This document shows, one piece after another, positions 45,400 through 57,110 of a stretch of 64,000 nucleotides of DNA; position 1 is the first letter of the stretch, and every line of letters starts with the position of its first letter. The DNA is from Straminergon stramineum (taxonomy: Eukaryota > Streptophyta > Bryopsida > Hypnales > Calliergonaceae). Location of the stretch: NCBI GenBank assembly GCA_963920665.1, contig OY987272.1, positions 3,911,001-3,975,000 of the forward strand, written 5' to 3'. A model generated the notes under the pieces. The model did no database searches. It worked only from the letters and a program-made list of their open reading frames with translations, and was not told the origin of the DNA. Made by a program: the position numbers and the translations under genes.

Positions 45400-46768
45400 T
45401 CAATCTTCCTGATCCCTGTCTGGCGGCTTCCCACAAGGCAAGAGCATCCTCTGAACGCACAACAATGGGGGTAAGAATCCTGCATTTTAAACACAGCCTA
45501 AAAAAATGCAGGTCATGGAACGACACACATTGTCCAGAGTCACGAGCTTAAATGTAGCAATGCTAACCTGCATAAAATTGTAGCGCACACGTCCGATGGA
45601 CTCATTCTCTGCTACTGCAAAGAAGGACAATAGAGGGGCATGCCCAATATACGAGGCATAACTATCCCTCTGGATGTTCACTGCCCACTCACTGTCACAA
45701 GCAAACAAATCAAGGTTATCAGTGACATAATGCAAATTCGTGACATTTGATTCAAAGCCGAATACAGACAACATGCTTCACTCCTCCTTGGCATTCTTGA
45801 GGACCACAATTCCAGTTAGTTTTGACATTCTCAACTCGCTAATTTCTCGCACTGTAACTCGAATTTTCTCGTCCGATCGGGGTGGATTAAACAACGACGT
45901 GCGCAACGGACTTAGATTTCCGCATAACCTCATTGACAACTCGCCTACTCACGATTATGTTTCCAAATTGAGAGCATCACATATGAATACTACCAGGAAT
46001 GCTCTTAACACATTTAGCGAAGTCATTGAAGACCACTTGTTCCAAACCCTAGACACAGCCAATCCAAAACCCTACTCACTTATCCTCGTAGAATCCAGAA
46101 CCGCCGCACAGCTACCGATAACGAAATCAATTCGTTTCATTTCCACTTTATCCATCGCATTTTTTATTGCCTTCCACTACGTTTGTTTAGATGATGTTTT
46201 AAAGACTTCTCACTACACACAAAGATTGAAATACGCTCAAACTATTCCTGAACTAAAGTCGGAAAATGGAATAAAACAGATATAGGCTGTCTTCCTTCAA
46301 GCTCAATGGTGTAGAGAACGTGATCGGAAGCACAACACAGAAGACAAGCTAAATCGCGCAAAGTTCCATTATAAAATAATCTTCAACCACCTCTTAAATC
46401 AAGCAATAGCAACCGCGCGTTCTGAAATATAAAAGCTTGCGTGCAACTACCAGCTCGCCGGCTCTCCCGTCGTTTTCTCTCTTCCGATACTGTAATTAGA
46501 AATTTGAAACTCATCAACGGAACAAAAGAGAGTCAAAAAAATGGGTCTGAACTTACAAGCGATTAACATCAGCGTGGCCGGTGCCGACATACTTGGCCTG
46601 TAAGTGCTCAAGTTGACTGTTGATGTTGAACCTATCACTGGCCTGCCATACCCCAAAAAATAAAATTAAAACGACAGGACAACGTTTTCGTTCTTGTGCC
46701 TCAGATGAATCAAAACAATAATCGAAAGCCAAAAATCAGAGAAGACGGAGTAACAAGTATACCTGCAT
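45400..46768 (-). CDS. SF3B5: Splicing factor 3B subunit 5 (SF3b10), complete, four exons
   Basis: Coding exons are 46763-46768 (only ATG CAG), 46557-46642, 45568-45691 and 45400-45450, with GT-AG introns. The lengths sum to 267 bases, giving 88 residues and TGA. The protein has the family hallmarks 'DRFNINSQLEHLQAKYVGTG', 'WAVNIQRDSYASYIGH' and 'FFAVAENESIGRVRYNFM', ending 'MLLPCGKPPDRDQED'. SF3b5 is a small core subunit of the U2 snRNP SF3b complex, wedged against SF3B1, and acts in branch-site recognition in the nucleus. Length and motifs are normal for the family. Intron 2 (863 bp) contains an unrelated plus-strand open frame. The gene points away from the FKBP gene at 48.7 kb. Confidence 0.95.
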
Positions 46769-47104
46769 GGTGACTAACTGGCGGCGTCGCAGCCAAAAGG
46801 CAGTGATGAATACGTGAAGGAGTCTCAGAGACACGGAGAGCTCCCGAACACAACAACAAACCTCGACGGGCCAGGCCCAGACGGAAGGGCCTTGAACCCT
46901 AATTTCGTCACTGCAGATGGACCGGAGAACTCTTGGATGAGAATTGGATGTTTGGGATGAAAAGAGCACCAAGACCTCTTTAATATCATCATCTTCTTTA
47001 ATATCACACCCACAGTCCTCTTACCAAAACCTACGGAGTTGACAAAAGGTAGACAAGCCTATTACCGCCCTGATTCATGATCTGAATATCTTGGGGCCAA
47101 TTGC
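46769..47104 (-). other. SF3B5 5'UTR and promoter region
   Basis: About 46769-46990 is mixed-composition sequence consistent with a 5' leader. No convincing TATA box is seen, as is common for housekeeping genes. Beyond about 47100 repeat H begins. Confidence 0.4.
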
Positions 47105-47400
47105 AAGAGGGGCACATATTTTTCAGAGGTGTGTGTATGTTTCTTGAATCAAACCCAAGTGGAATTATAATTTTATGATTAAAATTGTATTTTCTATGAA
47201 TTTCTAAAGTGGTCTACCCTGAAATTATAAAACCACCAATATACTAGAGTCATAAATGTCCTATAAACAACCTATAACTATCATTTTATGTATTTATTAG
47301 CACTTAAGTATTCACCAATGAAGGTTTGACACATTAACCCTTGTTGCCATTAATGCATTGAAATTGTCAAAAAAACAACGGATTTGGATGAGTATTGTTG
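47105..47400. repeat. Dispersed repeat H, copy 2 (inverted)
   Basis: Reverse complement of 35040-35330. Shared words are 'attcaccaatgaaggtttga' and 'cccttgttgccattaatgca'. Confidence 0.7.
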
Positions 47401-48600
47401 GTGGAATTGAGGCCAAAAATAGGATGGCAGAAATAGGTAGTTGGCGGAAATGGATTGGTCTACCTAAGTTCGAAACTCATTAAGTTATACTAAGTTATAA
47501 TACAATTGGGGGGGAAAATTATATTTCTATTATGATTTGAAAATTCAATTTCTAGAAGTAGTATTTTGGAATAAGATTGATGTGGAAGCTTAAAATTGTG
47601 TATGATTGAATTTGCACAAGAATATGAGTACAAGGAATTTTATGAAGATAGAAAAATTTGGATCACCTTCACAATTCAGAAGTATGTCTTTAACCTCTAA
47701 GTACCATTAATGACCAAAAAAGTAAACATACAATAAGAAATCAAATACTAAGAAATGGATAATCCTATTTCAATAGAGAATTTCAAAGATTGGTTGGTTT
47801 GGCTAAAATTTCTTCTATGATGTTAAAAGAGATTTAAGAATTTAGAAATTAAAAAAAAAATTCTTCAAAATAGGAATATATTTTAGATTATTTTCATACA
47901 AGAATTGATTTCCCCCCTTCTACTTTACATTATTTTCATGCAATAGTTTACTATTCACATTCTAAATCTAATATTTTTTGAAATTTTGGTGAATTTAAGA
48001 ATATTTCTTGACATTATGCTCATCGCAAAGGAATCATGATAATGCAAGGTGTATAAGTCTTGCACAAAATTAATTCAATTTTTGATATTGAGTGTAGTAA
48101 TTTTGAACCCAAGAGTCTACATTCTACTAAAATATTCCAACCAAATTTCACGTACTCTAATTTTTCATGAATTTTGAAGTTGAGATCCCCCCATGTGAAT
48201 ATAGTGTAAAAAAGCTTTACACTTTTATCATGTAGATCTCACAAAGGGTAAAAAATTCCAAATTGAAATTTTTTTTTGTATGTGTTCTATGTTAAAGTAA
48301 AATTAAGATCCTATGGTTACACTTGTCATTTCTTACAGATTTTAACATCGAAAAATGTTGATGTAAAAGTGTCCATATTCTACAATTTGGGACTCAAAAT
48401 GCAAATAATTTTTTTGGGATGCAAAAAAGATTTTCTTTGTCGAGATTGGACAATTAGGAATATTTCACATGCAACACTTCTAATTATGTCAGTTAATGCT
48501 TTCTAATTGATACTCAATTTGGGCTTTAGGAGTAAGATGGAGGAAAAGTAAATACATTGGATGAGAAGTTCAAATGCCACAAATGAATGTTCGTCTTCTC
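47401..48600. other. Intergenic, AT-rich
   Basis: No gene recognised. The 48276-48506 plus frame has no motif and an AT-rich, low-information composition. Confidence 0.45.
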
Positions 48601-48730
48601 CCTTTTCGCTTTTTGGATAACGCACTGCGTCTCACTCCTTTAGACTAGAGAGTTCTGAAAATCTCAGTAGACTTTTGCCAGCCTTCCGATTGTTGCCTGC
48701 ATTGCGAAGCAGGAACAGAAGCGAACGGAC

Positions 48731-51700
48731 ATGGAGCTGCGGACTTCGATTTCTTCTGTGCTCTGCGCACGCAACGACTTCGCCACACATTTCCCAAGGT
48801 CGCATCGAATTTCGCCATGTCAATCTTTAATTTTGAGGCATGATTGTTGTTGTTCATGAACAAGATACCTCTGAATTCTCGCTCGGTAGGAAATATCAAT
48901 GGTGGTAAGATAGGAATGATCCCTTGAAAGAAAGATAGGATGCTGAATAGCTGCATTCACAAAAACTCTAGGGATTTGTGCTGCTCAGGGGACATCACCG
49001 TCTGAAATGTATAACTAATATCCATTCTCATTATAGAACCTATACTGGGTTTAGGGTTCTTCCCGTGAATCTGTTTGCATCGAGCAAGCGGATTGTTATT
49101 AAATGCAGGATATTATATACAGTTTGACGTGTTCTGGTACGAATTACTTATTGGAAATGGATGGTGTGACAATTTTTCTGTTTGATTACGCTTGTATGGG
49201 TATGTTCATTATGCCCATTGTTCGCAATGTGTTACGAAATGAATACTTCCAAGACGAGAGAATCGTCGTGGGTGCTGAAATACGTGCGCACGTACTTAAC
49301 CCCTGAGGGAGCAAGAATCTGAAATTGGGCCTCATGTTTTTTTCAGCAGTTTTGAGGAGGTCATGTAGGAACTTTCTTTTTATCTTATTTTGATTTCTTC
49401 TTTTACTATCACGTTTAATCTTCGTCTCTGATTCTGGCGATATAAAATTCAGTCTATTTTTAATTAGACTTTGCCTAATATGACTAATCGAACTGCTGAT
49501 TTTAGAACCATGAATCCTTGGTACTCACAAGTGTGGCCTTCCTTGCAGGAAATGGGAAATGCAGAGTTCAACCCAATCACGACTTCTGCCATTCAGGTGC
49601 AATTGTAGCTCGGCTCCCAGCCCAGATGCTCGGCAGGAATCAAAGCCAGTCCTGAGGCGGAGCGTTGTGTCCTTGATGAGTACGCTTCTTGTGGCTGCGG
49701 CGACGTCGTCGTCGTCTGTGGGTGCAAAGCCTACAACGCCCATGATGGTGGAACCCGACCTTCCAAGGTAACCTTACAGAGGCTCCTTATACCTTTGATG
49801 TCACCATTTTTAGTGTCAACCTTATTGATGTTTAGGGTTCACTTTAGTGTCAACTTCGTGATGTTTAGGGTTTAGGGTTCGTATCATGGTTGTGATCATT
49901 TTGCCCATTTTTAATTGAATAATCACGGTTGATGCAGATTCCGAAAAACACCTTCTGGAGTCCGAATTCAAGGTTCATATTCACTCTCTATCTTCTGAAT
50001 GTTTGAATTGCCTTCTCCTCTGAATAAGGCCAATTGTAGCACTTATTATCTGCATCCATAAGGCATTGTTAGTAGAACTACTTTAACAGGCGCTTCATTC
50101 ACGCTAGTCTTAAGTCTTTCTTCTTCTTCTACATAAGCAAGTTAGTGAAAGGAAGAGAATGTGGAGAGAATCATACTTTGAAAAGGGCCATGATGAGATT
50201 AAGAAAATCTCAGCTTTTACATTGCACCATGCTGTCTTGTTTTGCTGTAGAATGTGAGCTGCACCTCATTTTGTAAGGTAGAGGATACGATTAATTTTCT
50301 GTCTCCTTAAGCAATTTCTTGTACTTGCAGGTTTGATTGATGTACTCATAAGAGATCATGAGGGTGATAGAAAAGACGATTTGTAGTTAAAATCTCAATA
50401 AAAGACCATTTTGAAACATTCCCAGAATATTATATGAATTGCCAGGCTTGAGAAATTTCAAACCACCTATTTCCGTCATCTGCAAGCAGTGTGCATGTTG
50501 TATCTCAATATGTTCCAGATTTGATTAAAAATGCGAATAGGTTTTAGTATACTTTACCTTCGAGCGGCATTGGTAGTGCATGTACAGGCTCTGAGTGGTG
50601 TTGAAACTCTTGGGATGGATTATGGGACAGGCTGGTGTCCTGTTTATTCCCTCATTCTCCTCCGATTGGTGTCCGGTGATGCATGCAGTAAAGAGCTGAA
50701 TTCGGGAGGTCTGGTTTTTCTCAGAGGTGGTGGATGGATCTGGTCCTGAGGCCAAGACTGGTGATACTTTGGAATTCGACTTTGTTTGCCGACGGTCCAA
50801 CGGGTACTTCGTGTACAGGTGCACTGTTTGCTGATACTGTTTCACAGAGTTTTCAGGTTGATATTGCTGTCTACGTACTGTTTCTTTTGTTTGTTGTTGT
50901 GTCTGACTCAAGGGGAGAGAATAAGCAATGGTTCAGAAATGTTGAAGATTGTGCTACTCGATGAAACTGAGCGATAAGTCAAAGCAATAATAGCATGTTG
51001 AGACCCATCATGCTATAGATTTCTTATGTTTTAGTAGAATTGTGATTTCAGGGAACAGCGGTATTCTCTCATTGATGATTAAAGTTTTTGAATTTGGGGG
51101 ATTATACTTGGGATTTGAATTTTAGGGATTATACATAGGTTTTTCGAAGATTATATGGAAAGAGACCTATGGAAGCTATACATTTTTTGTCGAGTAGAGA
51201 CATGTGTGTTTAGCCGCTTGTTGATACTGACCTTCATTGTGGGAAGCAATGCAGCACAGTGGATCAGTTCAATGACCAGAGCCGACCTGCTGTGCTTCCC
51301 CTCGGCACAGGAAAGGTATAGTCAAGACTACTTTAGACGCATCTTTCATTCTTTTCTGATTTCCTCTATCTAATTTTGTGCCTTGCTAACTGCAGATGAT
51401 TCCGGGCCTGGAGGAGGTGCTTTCTGGAATGAGACCTGGAGGTAACGCGCCTTTTTGTTTGCAATGATACTGTTAATATGCCAACTTCCTAATAAAAATG
51501 TCAAAACTCTCTGTATTCATTTTTTCATAGACAAGATGCTTCTGCAGAGAATAAGGAAGAAGATACTATTTGCATTACTGTAATCTTTTTCGCGTATTTA
51601 GGAATGCGATTTTTGGGACATCTCTGTTGAGTTGTGGAGAGATTACTATGGGGACGAGGGAAATCTGTTGAGATCAAATTTTTATCCTTATGCATGAATT

Positions 51701-52484
51701 TCTTACGCAATCATTCAAAGTGGGAGATTGTAGACCACGATTGAAGGCTTAATAGAAAACCTCATTTTCCGTAGCACAGTGCCGTAGACTTTATATTCAA
51801 AGCGTAGTGCCCGTATACATTTTTTTAAGTCCTGGTTACAGCCAGCTTGCTAATTGAAGGCCAACCAAGTGATTAGATGACTTGTTGTGGATCAGTATTG
51901 TAGACGAAATTAGGTCCTTCATAGTTTTAGTATCCTCTAATTTACAAGCGGGGGTGTGGTGGAATTATCTGACATCTATTCTTGTAGGTAAGAGAAGAGC
52001 ATTGATTCCACCGGAGGTGGGCTACATTGATACATCTCTTGAACCTTTGCCTGTTGAGGTAATGTTAGCCTCATGAACCCTTAAACGCACGCTTGAATCC
52101 TATTTTTGAAATTTTCCACATTTTGGTTTATATCTTTGTCCGAATATGTTGCTCAATACAATTTCATCAATTTGGTCATAATTGGTCATACAGGAAGCTC
52201 TCGTTTATTCCTTTGGTTGAGTGAGAAGGTATTTGGACGAAACATTTCCCTAAAGCACTCCATTCATCATCCAAAATATGAATGTTGGTGCACTTACGGT
52301 TAACAAAAACTGCCTCCTGAAGAGTGACGTATAAATGACTACGTCGATGTGTATCTTTTTCCAGAACATAGCGGTGGTTCTCACTTCTATTGTTCGTGTT
52401 TTGCAGTTTGGCCCTCGAAGGGCCCTCATGTCTCATGCCAAAGAGCCTCTTGTGTTTGAGGTGCAGCTTCTCAAGATCAAGTAG
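48731..52484 (+). CDS. FKBP-type peptidyl-prolyl isomerase, thylakoid lumen (FKBP16-1-like), complete
   Basis: Exons: 49549-49767, 49938-49972, 50725-50818, 51255-51315, 51396-51441, 51988-52058 and 52407-52484 (TAG), all in phase with GT-AG. For the start I favour a first exon 48731-48798 ('MELRTSISSVLCARNDF'), which joins 49549 in phase 2 and gives 223 residues. Its donor, AAG|GTCGCA, is weak. The alternative is the ATG at 49559 (197 residues), with a TATAAAAT at 49441. The N-terminus is a chloroplast transit peptide followed by 'RRSVVSLMSTLLVAAAT', a twin-Arg plus hydrophobic lumen signal. The mature part has 'RKTPSGVRIQEVVDG', 'GDTLEFDFVCRRSNGYFVYS', 'MIPGLEEVLSGMRPGGKRRA' and 'LIPPEVGY', ending 'FGPRRSLLSHAKEP' and 'LVFEVQLLKIK'. 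Lumenal FKBPs assist photosynthetic complex assembly. FKBP16-1 is my nearest match by memory; isomerase residues look only partly conserved. Confidence 0.88.
49811..49885 (+). repeat. Small tandem duplication with telo-box words in an FKBP intron
   Basis: 'tagtgtcaaccttattgatg' followed by tttagggttc is repeated as 'tagtgtcaacttcgtgatg' followed by two tttaggg units. Lies in the 49768-49937 intron. Confidence 0.7.
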
Positions 52485-52989
52485 AGGATATCCTGTTTCT
52501 AGGACCAAATTCAAAGGATCCCTTCCTGTTACTGTTTACTTATGCAGTGGTTTCTTGACAAGGCCATTTCTTATGACCGCTGTCAAGGTGAGGAAGAAAT
52601 GTAAGTTAAGCTTAGTGTTGTGTGTTGAGGGTTTTTTTCATTTTCTGTCAGAATGTACCTTCAGCATATCCAGATCCGAGACACTCAAAGAAACTGAGTG
52701 GCTGAACTTATGTGTCCTTGTGCACGGAAAGTGCACACTTCTCCTGTTTTAATTCGCAGGTTCCAACGCATAAATCTTAGTACGAAAATTATCTCATCAG
52801 AATTGTACGACTCAATTCCAAGTTGCATGGATGTCTCTGGCAGAGTCTGCCCCTGGCTTCATAAACCATGTTTACAGTTCATGACTAGACTCTGATGTCC
52901 ATGCAAGGTGGCCACACCTAATGCGCCTCTTTCCCTTCTAAGGGAGAAGCACCTAAATGCGACACTTATTTTGGATCTCTTGATATGGA
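52485..52989. other. 3' flank of the FKBP gene
   Basis: Probably 3'UTR for the first few hundred bases. Short frames here have no motif. Confidence 0.4.
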
Positions 52990-53346
52990 AGGTGCGTACA
53001 GGAAAAAATGTGCGTGTGTTAGGAAATGGCTTATGAAACTAACAAAATTGGTTTCGTATTTTTCCTAGCTTGTATGAATATTATACAAATTTTTGAAAAC
53101 AACTTTAGATGCACCTATAGTGGACTCGACTAATACCAAAGCAAAGTAGGCACAGAAACATTTAAAAGAAATACACTCTAAACTTGGATCTAGTGTGAAT
53201 GATTGGCTACTTCTTGGAAGAGTGACAATTTATTGGAAACCCATATGTCTACTTTGGGTCCACAAGCCTTTGGATTTAGGTTGTCTTCTAGGTGTCTGCG
53301 AACAACTCGTGTTACATTTGGGTGCTTCTACCTTATGCCATCTAAG
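52990..53346 (+). repeat. Dispersed repeat G, copy 2
   Basis: Direct copy of 10285-10645 ('aaattggtttcgtatttttc', 'gattggctacttcttggaag', 'ctactttgggtccacaagcc'). It ends immediately before the TTAA of element T5. Confidence 0.7.
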
Positions 53347-54199
53347 TTAACCCCTATACATCCAAAGTCCTCTCTAGAATTGATGATTTGAGAAAAATCA
53401 ATATAAAGTGCTATTTGGAGGAAAATTTTGGAATTGGTATACAAATAAAAGATGTAGACTATGAGTTTTAGATTCCATCCATATACTAAGATTTTTTCAA
53501 TGCCATCATCAACGTTTATTATAAATTTTGAAGGGAAATTTTCAAAATTCCTTCAAAATTCAATTACAAGAAAAAAATTACCATTTTTTGAACAAAATTT
53601 GTAGAAATGGATTTGGAATGAAGTTCTCTTGACATGATGATTTTTTGAAATTTTTGTGTTCTTAAAATCTACTAGTGTGGCATATGCCGTTGCCACAACC
53701 AAAACAAAAGTATTGTAAAAGTATTTTTTTTAATTTTTAATTCATATTAGCTTCAAAATTCAATAACTTTCCTACTATAGGTCCAAACGCCATGAAACAA
53801 AGACTATACACATATCCTCAATGAGGGCTTTCTAATGGTACCAAGAACACGACCAAGGGACATATAATTCAAGAGATCTCACTATAACAAACAAACTAAA
53901 CTAAACTAACTAACTTACTAACTTAAGTTATGGATGACCTCATTTTTGCAAATCTAGTTTTCAACTAAAGTCAATGCAATTTTGGCTTAGTCAACCACTT
54001 GACATACTTGCACATACAATTTTAGAAAAATATGTACTCTAGAAACACCAAATCCAATCATTAGATAGGACAACAAGTGAACTCGATAAAGTATCTCTAC
54101 AAATTAGAATGACTTTCATCCAAGCAGTAATGAGGATGAAAGTTGAGTTTCAATTTGTTCATCATCTAGAAAGTGGACATTGGAGTGCTTAGGGGTTCA
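53347..54199. mobile_element. TTAA-bounded TIR element T5
   Basis: The left end 'ttaacccctatacatccaaa' and the reverse complement of the right end 'tgaacccctaagcactccaa' are related. Most of the interior matches 62779-63330 in the opposite orientation. A segment at about 53663-53935 is absent from that copy and represents an insertion of repeat F. Confidence 0.6.
53663..53935 (+). repeat. Short interspersed repeat F, copy 2, inserted in T5
   Basis: Begins 'actagtgtggcatatgccgt', includes 'gagggctttctaatggtacc' and ends in a run of aaac/aact units. The related element at 62.8-63.3 kb lacks it: 'gttcttaaaatct' is followed there directly by 'aggacctcat'. Confidence 0.65.
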
Positions 54200-54875
54200 C
54201 TTACATTTGGACCTTCAATAGTCACTTGTAGTCTCAACCAAAATCATTGCAAGTTTGTCATGGCAATCAATGATAAATTGAAGAGTACTTTGAGACAACC
54301 AATGAGAATTGAATATTTTATACTTTAGGGGTGTCCATTTAAGGGGAGTCTAGTGAAATGTATAGATTTTATTTATTTTAAAATTGAATAACCTAAAAAG
54401 TGGTGCTTTTGAGTGGTCATATCTGTGTACAGGCTACTTCATTTCAACCCAAATTTAAATATTCCAATTATCTTGTATTTTCTTATTTAAAATCTGATTT
54501 GAATAATGAATAATCTTCACACTCCTATGACTTACAATCATGTGCTTTAGTGATTAGTAGATTGGGTAGCTTATTTAGGAACTTGTAGAAAGTGGATAGA
54601 GGATTGTACCTTCTCAAGATCAATAACCAACATAGTATAAAATTTATTGCACAAGAAAATCACAAAATGTGGAATTCTTGAAACTATATTCAATAAAAAT
54701 AGAACTTTGGTCACTCCATTGAAGCTAATATCAATCAAAAAAAATTTTGGCATCACGTTGTTGGCATCAATTTTGCAAATGATTGTGAAGATACAATAAT
54801 TGCAATGTTACAATAATTGGAAAAATAATACCAAGTTTTGGGAAAAAAAGGACTTACACGCATATGTAATATCAT

Positions 54876-54930
<55 letters not shown>

Positions 54931-55076
54931 ATGTCATAAAAGAAAATGTTTTAGAGTTTCTCATGCACATGAATATAGGTAAATCTATGAAGAAATCCAA
55001 GATCATACAAACTAAGACAATTTAGGTCTATGTAAAATTCAAATGATTTGTAAACACAAAAATCAAATATATCTTA
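54200..55076. other. Intergenic, AT-rich
   Basis: No gene recognised; contains the microsatellite at 54879. Confidence 0.45.
54879..54932. repeat. Compound microsatellite (AT)n-(TATG)n
   Basis: About 13 AT units followed by about six tatg units. The Ile/Tyr and Met/Tyr/Val open frame over it is an artefact. Confidence 0.95.
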
Positions 55077-55786
55077 CTCCCTCTATCCCAAAATGATCTT
55101 CATGTTAGACAAAATATTCCGGATTAAGGTTATAAAGAACATTTTTTTAGAGAAAAAAAATTGAGCTATACAAAGAGTTCAATGTACTCCTATTGTCTTG
55201 CAAATTTGAGTTTTGGATTAGTTTCGAAAGTGTGATTTTGGAATACTTAAAAATTGGATATGAGGGGCATTTTTTAGGAATACCGCTAGCCAATCATTCT
55301 CTCAATTCTCACACATGTGTATAGCTTTTTTTTGTCATTCCTACATTAGAGTGATCTAGGTTGGAGCCACATTACAAGAATCTCCACGGAAGAAGTCCAA
55401 AAATCCTACTAAGGGCTCCAAAGATATTGAGAGAGAATAATAAGCAAGACGTGAGCATGATTAATAATGCACAAAATAGATTAATGAATCACAGTTGTTA
55501 TTCTCTCCTAGTGGCATGGTATAACAAAATTGCTAATTGAGTATTCATTCTCACATACATTGATTAGCACAAATAATGTACAAAGTCAATGATCCCTCAA
55601 TTTTCTATTTTTGTGACAAAAAAATCCATCCGCTTTCCTCATTGTAAGGGGAATCTTAGTGTAGGCAGCCACTATATACATACAAAGGCTTCAATCCCAT
55701 GGACCATTCTTCCATGTCACTATAGGAAGATTATTTGGGGACCAAAAATTAAGACCAACAAGAAGATCATTTTGGAACAGAGGGAG
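55077..55786. mobile_element. Stowaway-like (Tc1/mariner) MITE, 710 bp
   Basis: The left end 'ctccctctatcccaaaatga' and the reverse complement of the right end 'ctccctctgttccaaaatga' are near-identical. The inverted repeat extends to about 34 bp with five differences. TA dinucleotides flank both ends (55075-55076 and 55787-55788). CTCCCTC plus TA duplication is the Stowaway signature. It is longer than most Stowaway MITEs; no transposase motif is seen inside. Confidence 0.85.
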
Positions 55787-55788
55787 TA

Positions 55789-57110
55789 TTAAATTGAATA
55801 GTCCAACAAAACTCTTGTAACAATATCATATTTGTATGTCCAACTATCTCTAGTTGCTATAATATGTTAATTTTTTACCCATTTTTCTAGTCTCTCTAGA
55901 AGTCCATATGAGATATATGACAAAATAATAGCTTAATTGTGCATTATATGTTTATATATGACTTGATAATCATGGGCGAGCCTAAACAAATATCACTAAA
56001 TGGCTTTTTATTTTTGACGTAACATTCAAGCTTTATATAAATTTCACATTAATCTTTTTTTAAATTATAATTTTAGAAAAAAACTCTTTAAGCCTTAAGG
56101 TTAAAAACATGTCATAAAATCACAACATTTACTAATGTTACTAAAATTTCATTCTATACAAAAATCAAATGATAATATAGATAAGGATTTTGGATTTGTA
56201 AGCCCTCTGTGCCCTCTCTGCATTCGCAAATATTGGGAGGGAATATATAGTAAACTTATCAATCATGGCATAGACAAAATTCAAGTCCTTCTCCACAAAA
56301 ATATGGAGACTTACATGTTTTGAAATTTGGCATGATCATTAAATGTCATGTTAAGATTCATCTTCAAAAATTAAAATGCAAAAAAAATTCTTCCTCCACA
56401 TTTTATCGCAATTTGAAGGTGATGAGGCTAAAATGTAGTTGAAAATTTCTTGTAACCCTTCACCGCACATTGTGTGGTCATTGGGGGGTGATACAAAATT
56501 TTGTTCCTATGGCAATTGAATTGATAGTTGCATTGTATGGTTAGTGTACGGTAAATGGCAACGGTTGTTGTGTGTTTTTTGGATGTGTGCGGTAAATGGC
56601 AAGTTTATTCTAGCTTATAGGGCAAAAATAGTTTCTTTTTTGATGCAGGCAAAAGCCAAGAAGAAGATGAATCATCCTTGCCTTAAGCAATTATTTTTGT
56701 TTACTTCTTGAGAAAGTGCCAAGATGGCAATCTAACTTAAAATTTGGTGAAGCATTGTATTTCTATGTTCATTCAACTTTTGGACCCCAAAACACTTGTC
56801 AATTATATTCATGCACTTTTTCATCCAAATTTGATGACTTCATCTACACTTAAAATAGAACAAAATTATGGTAGAAAGAGACTATTTTTATTAGTTGAAA
56901 AAGTAGATATTTATTTTGAAATGGTACAATCTAGTCCATTGGTGCCAAGAAAAAAGGGTTGGCTACAGGTTCTTGATACAAACTCTTCATGTACGCCAAC
57001 CCAAATGGTTGGAGTTAGTTCTCTCTACATTGTACGAAAAAAATCCTAGGCAAAACTCTCTAATAAGAACAATATTATTGCTCCAAAAAACATTGATTTA
57101 GATGTAACAA
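55789..57110. other. Intergenic with an inverted repeat partner at 60.6-60.8 kb
   Basis: The stretch at about 56741-56840 ('tttggaccccaaaacacttg', 'ttcatccaaatttgatgact') is the reverse complement of about 60655-60760. No gene recognised; the 101-codon plus frame at 56744-57049 lies on this repeat. Confidence 0.5.

Noticed and set aside
45740..46285. 181-codon plus-strand open frame
   Set aside because: Lies within intron 2 and exon 3 flank of SF3B5 on the opposite strand, has no motif and no start or splice support.
54800..54982. Plus frame with alternating Ile-Tyr
   Set aside because: Produced by the AT/TATG microsatellite.
56744..57049. 101-codon plus frame
   Set aside because: Overlaps a dispersed repeat (inverted partner at 60.65 kb) that has stops in the partner copy; no motif.
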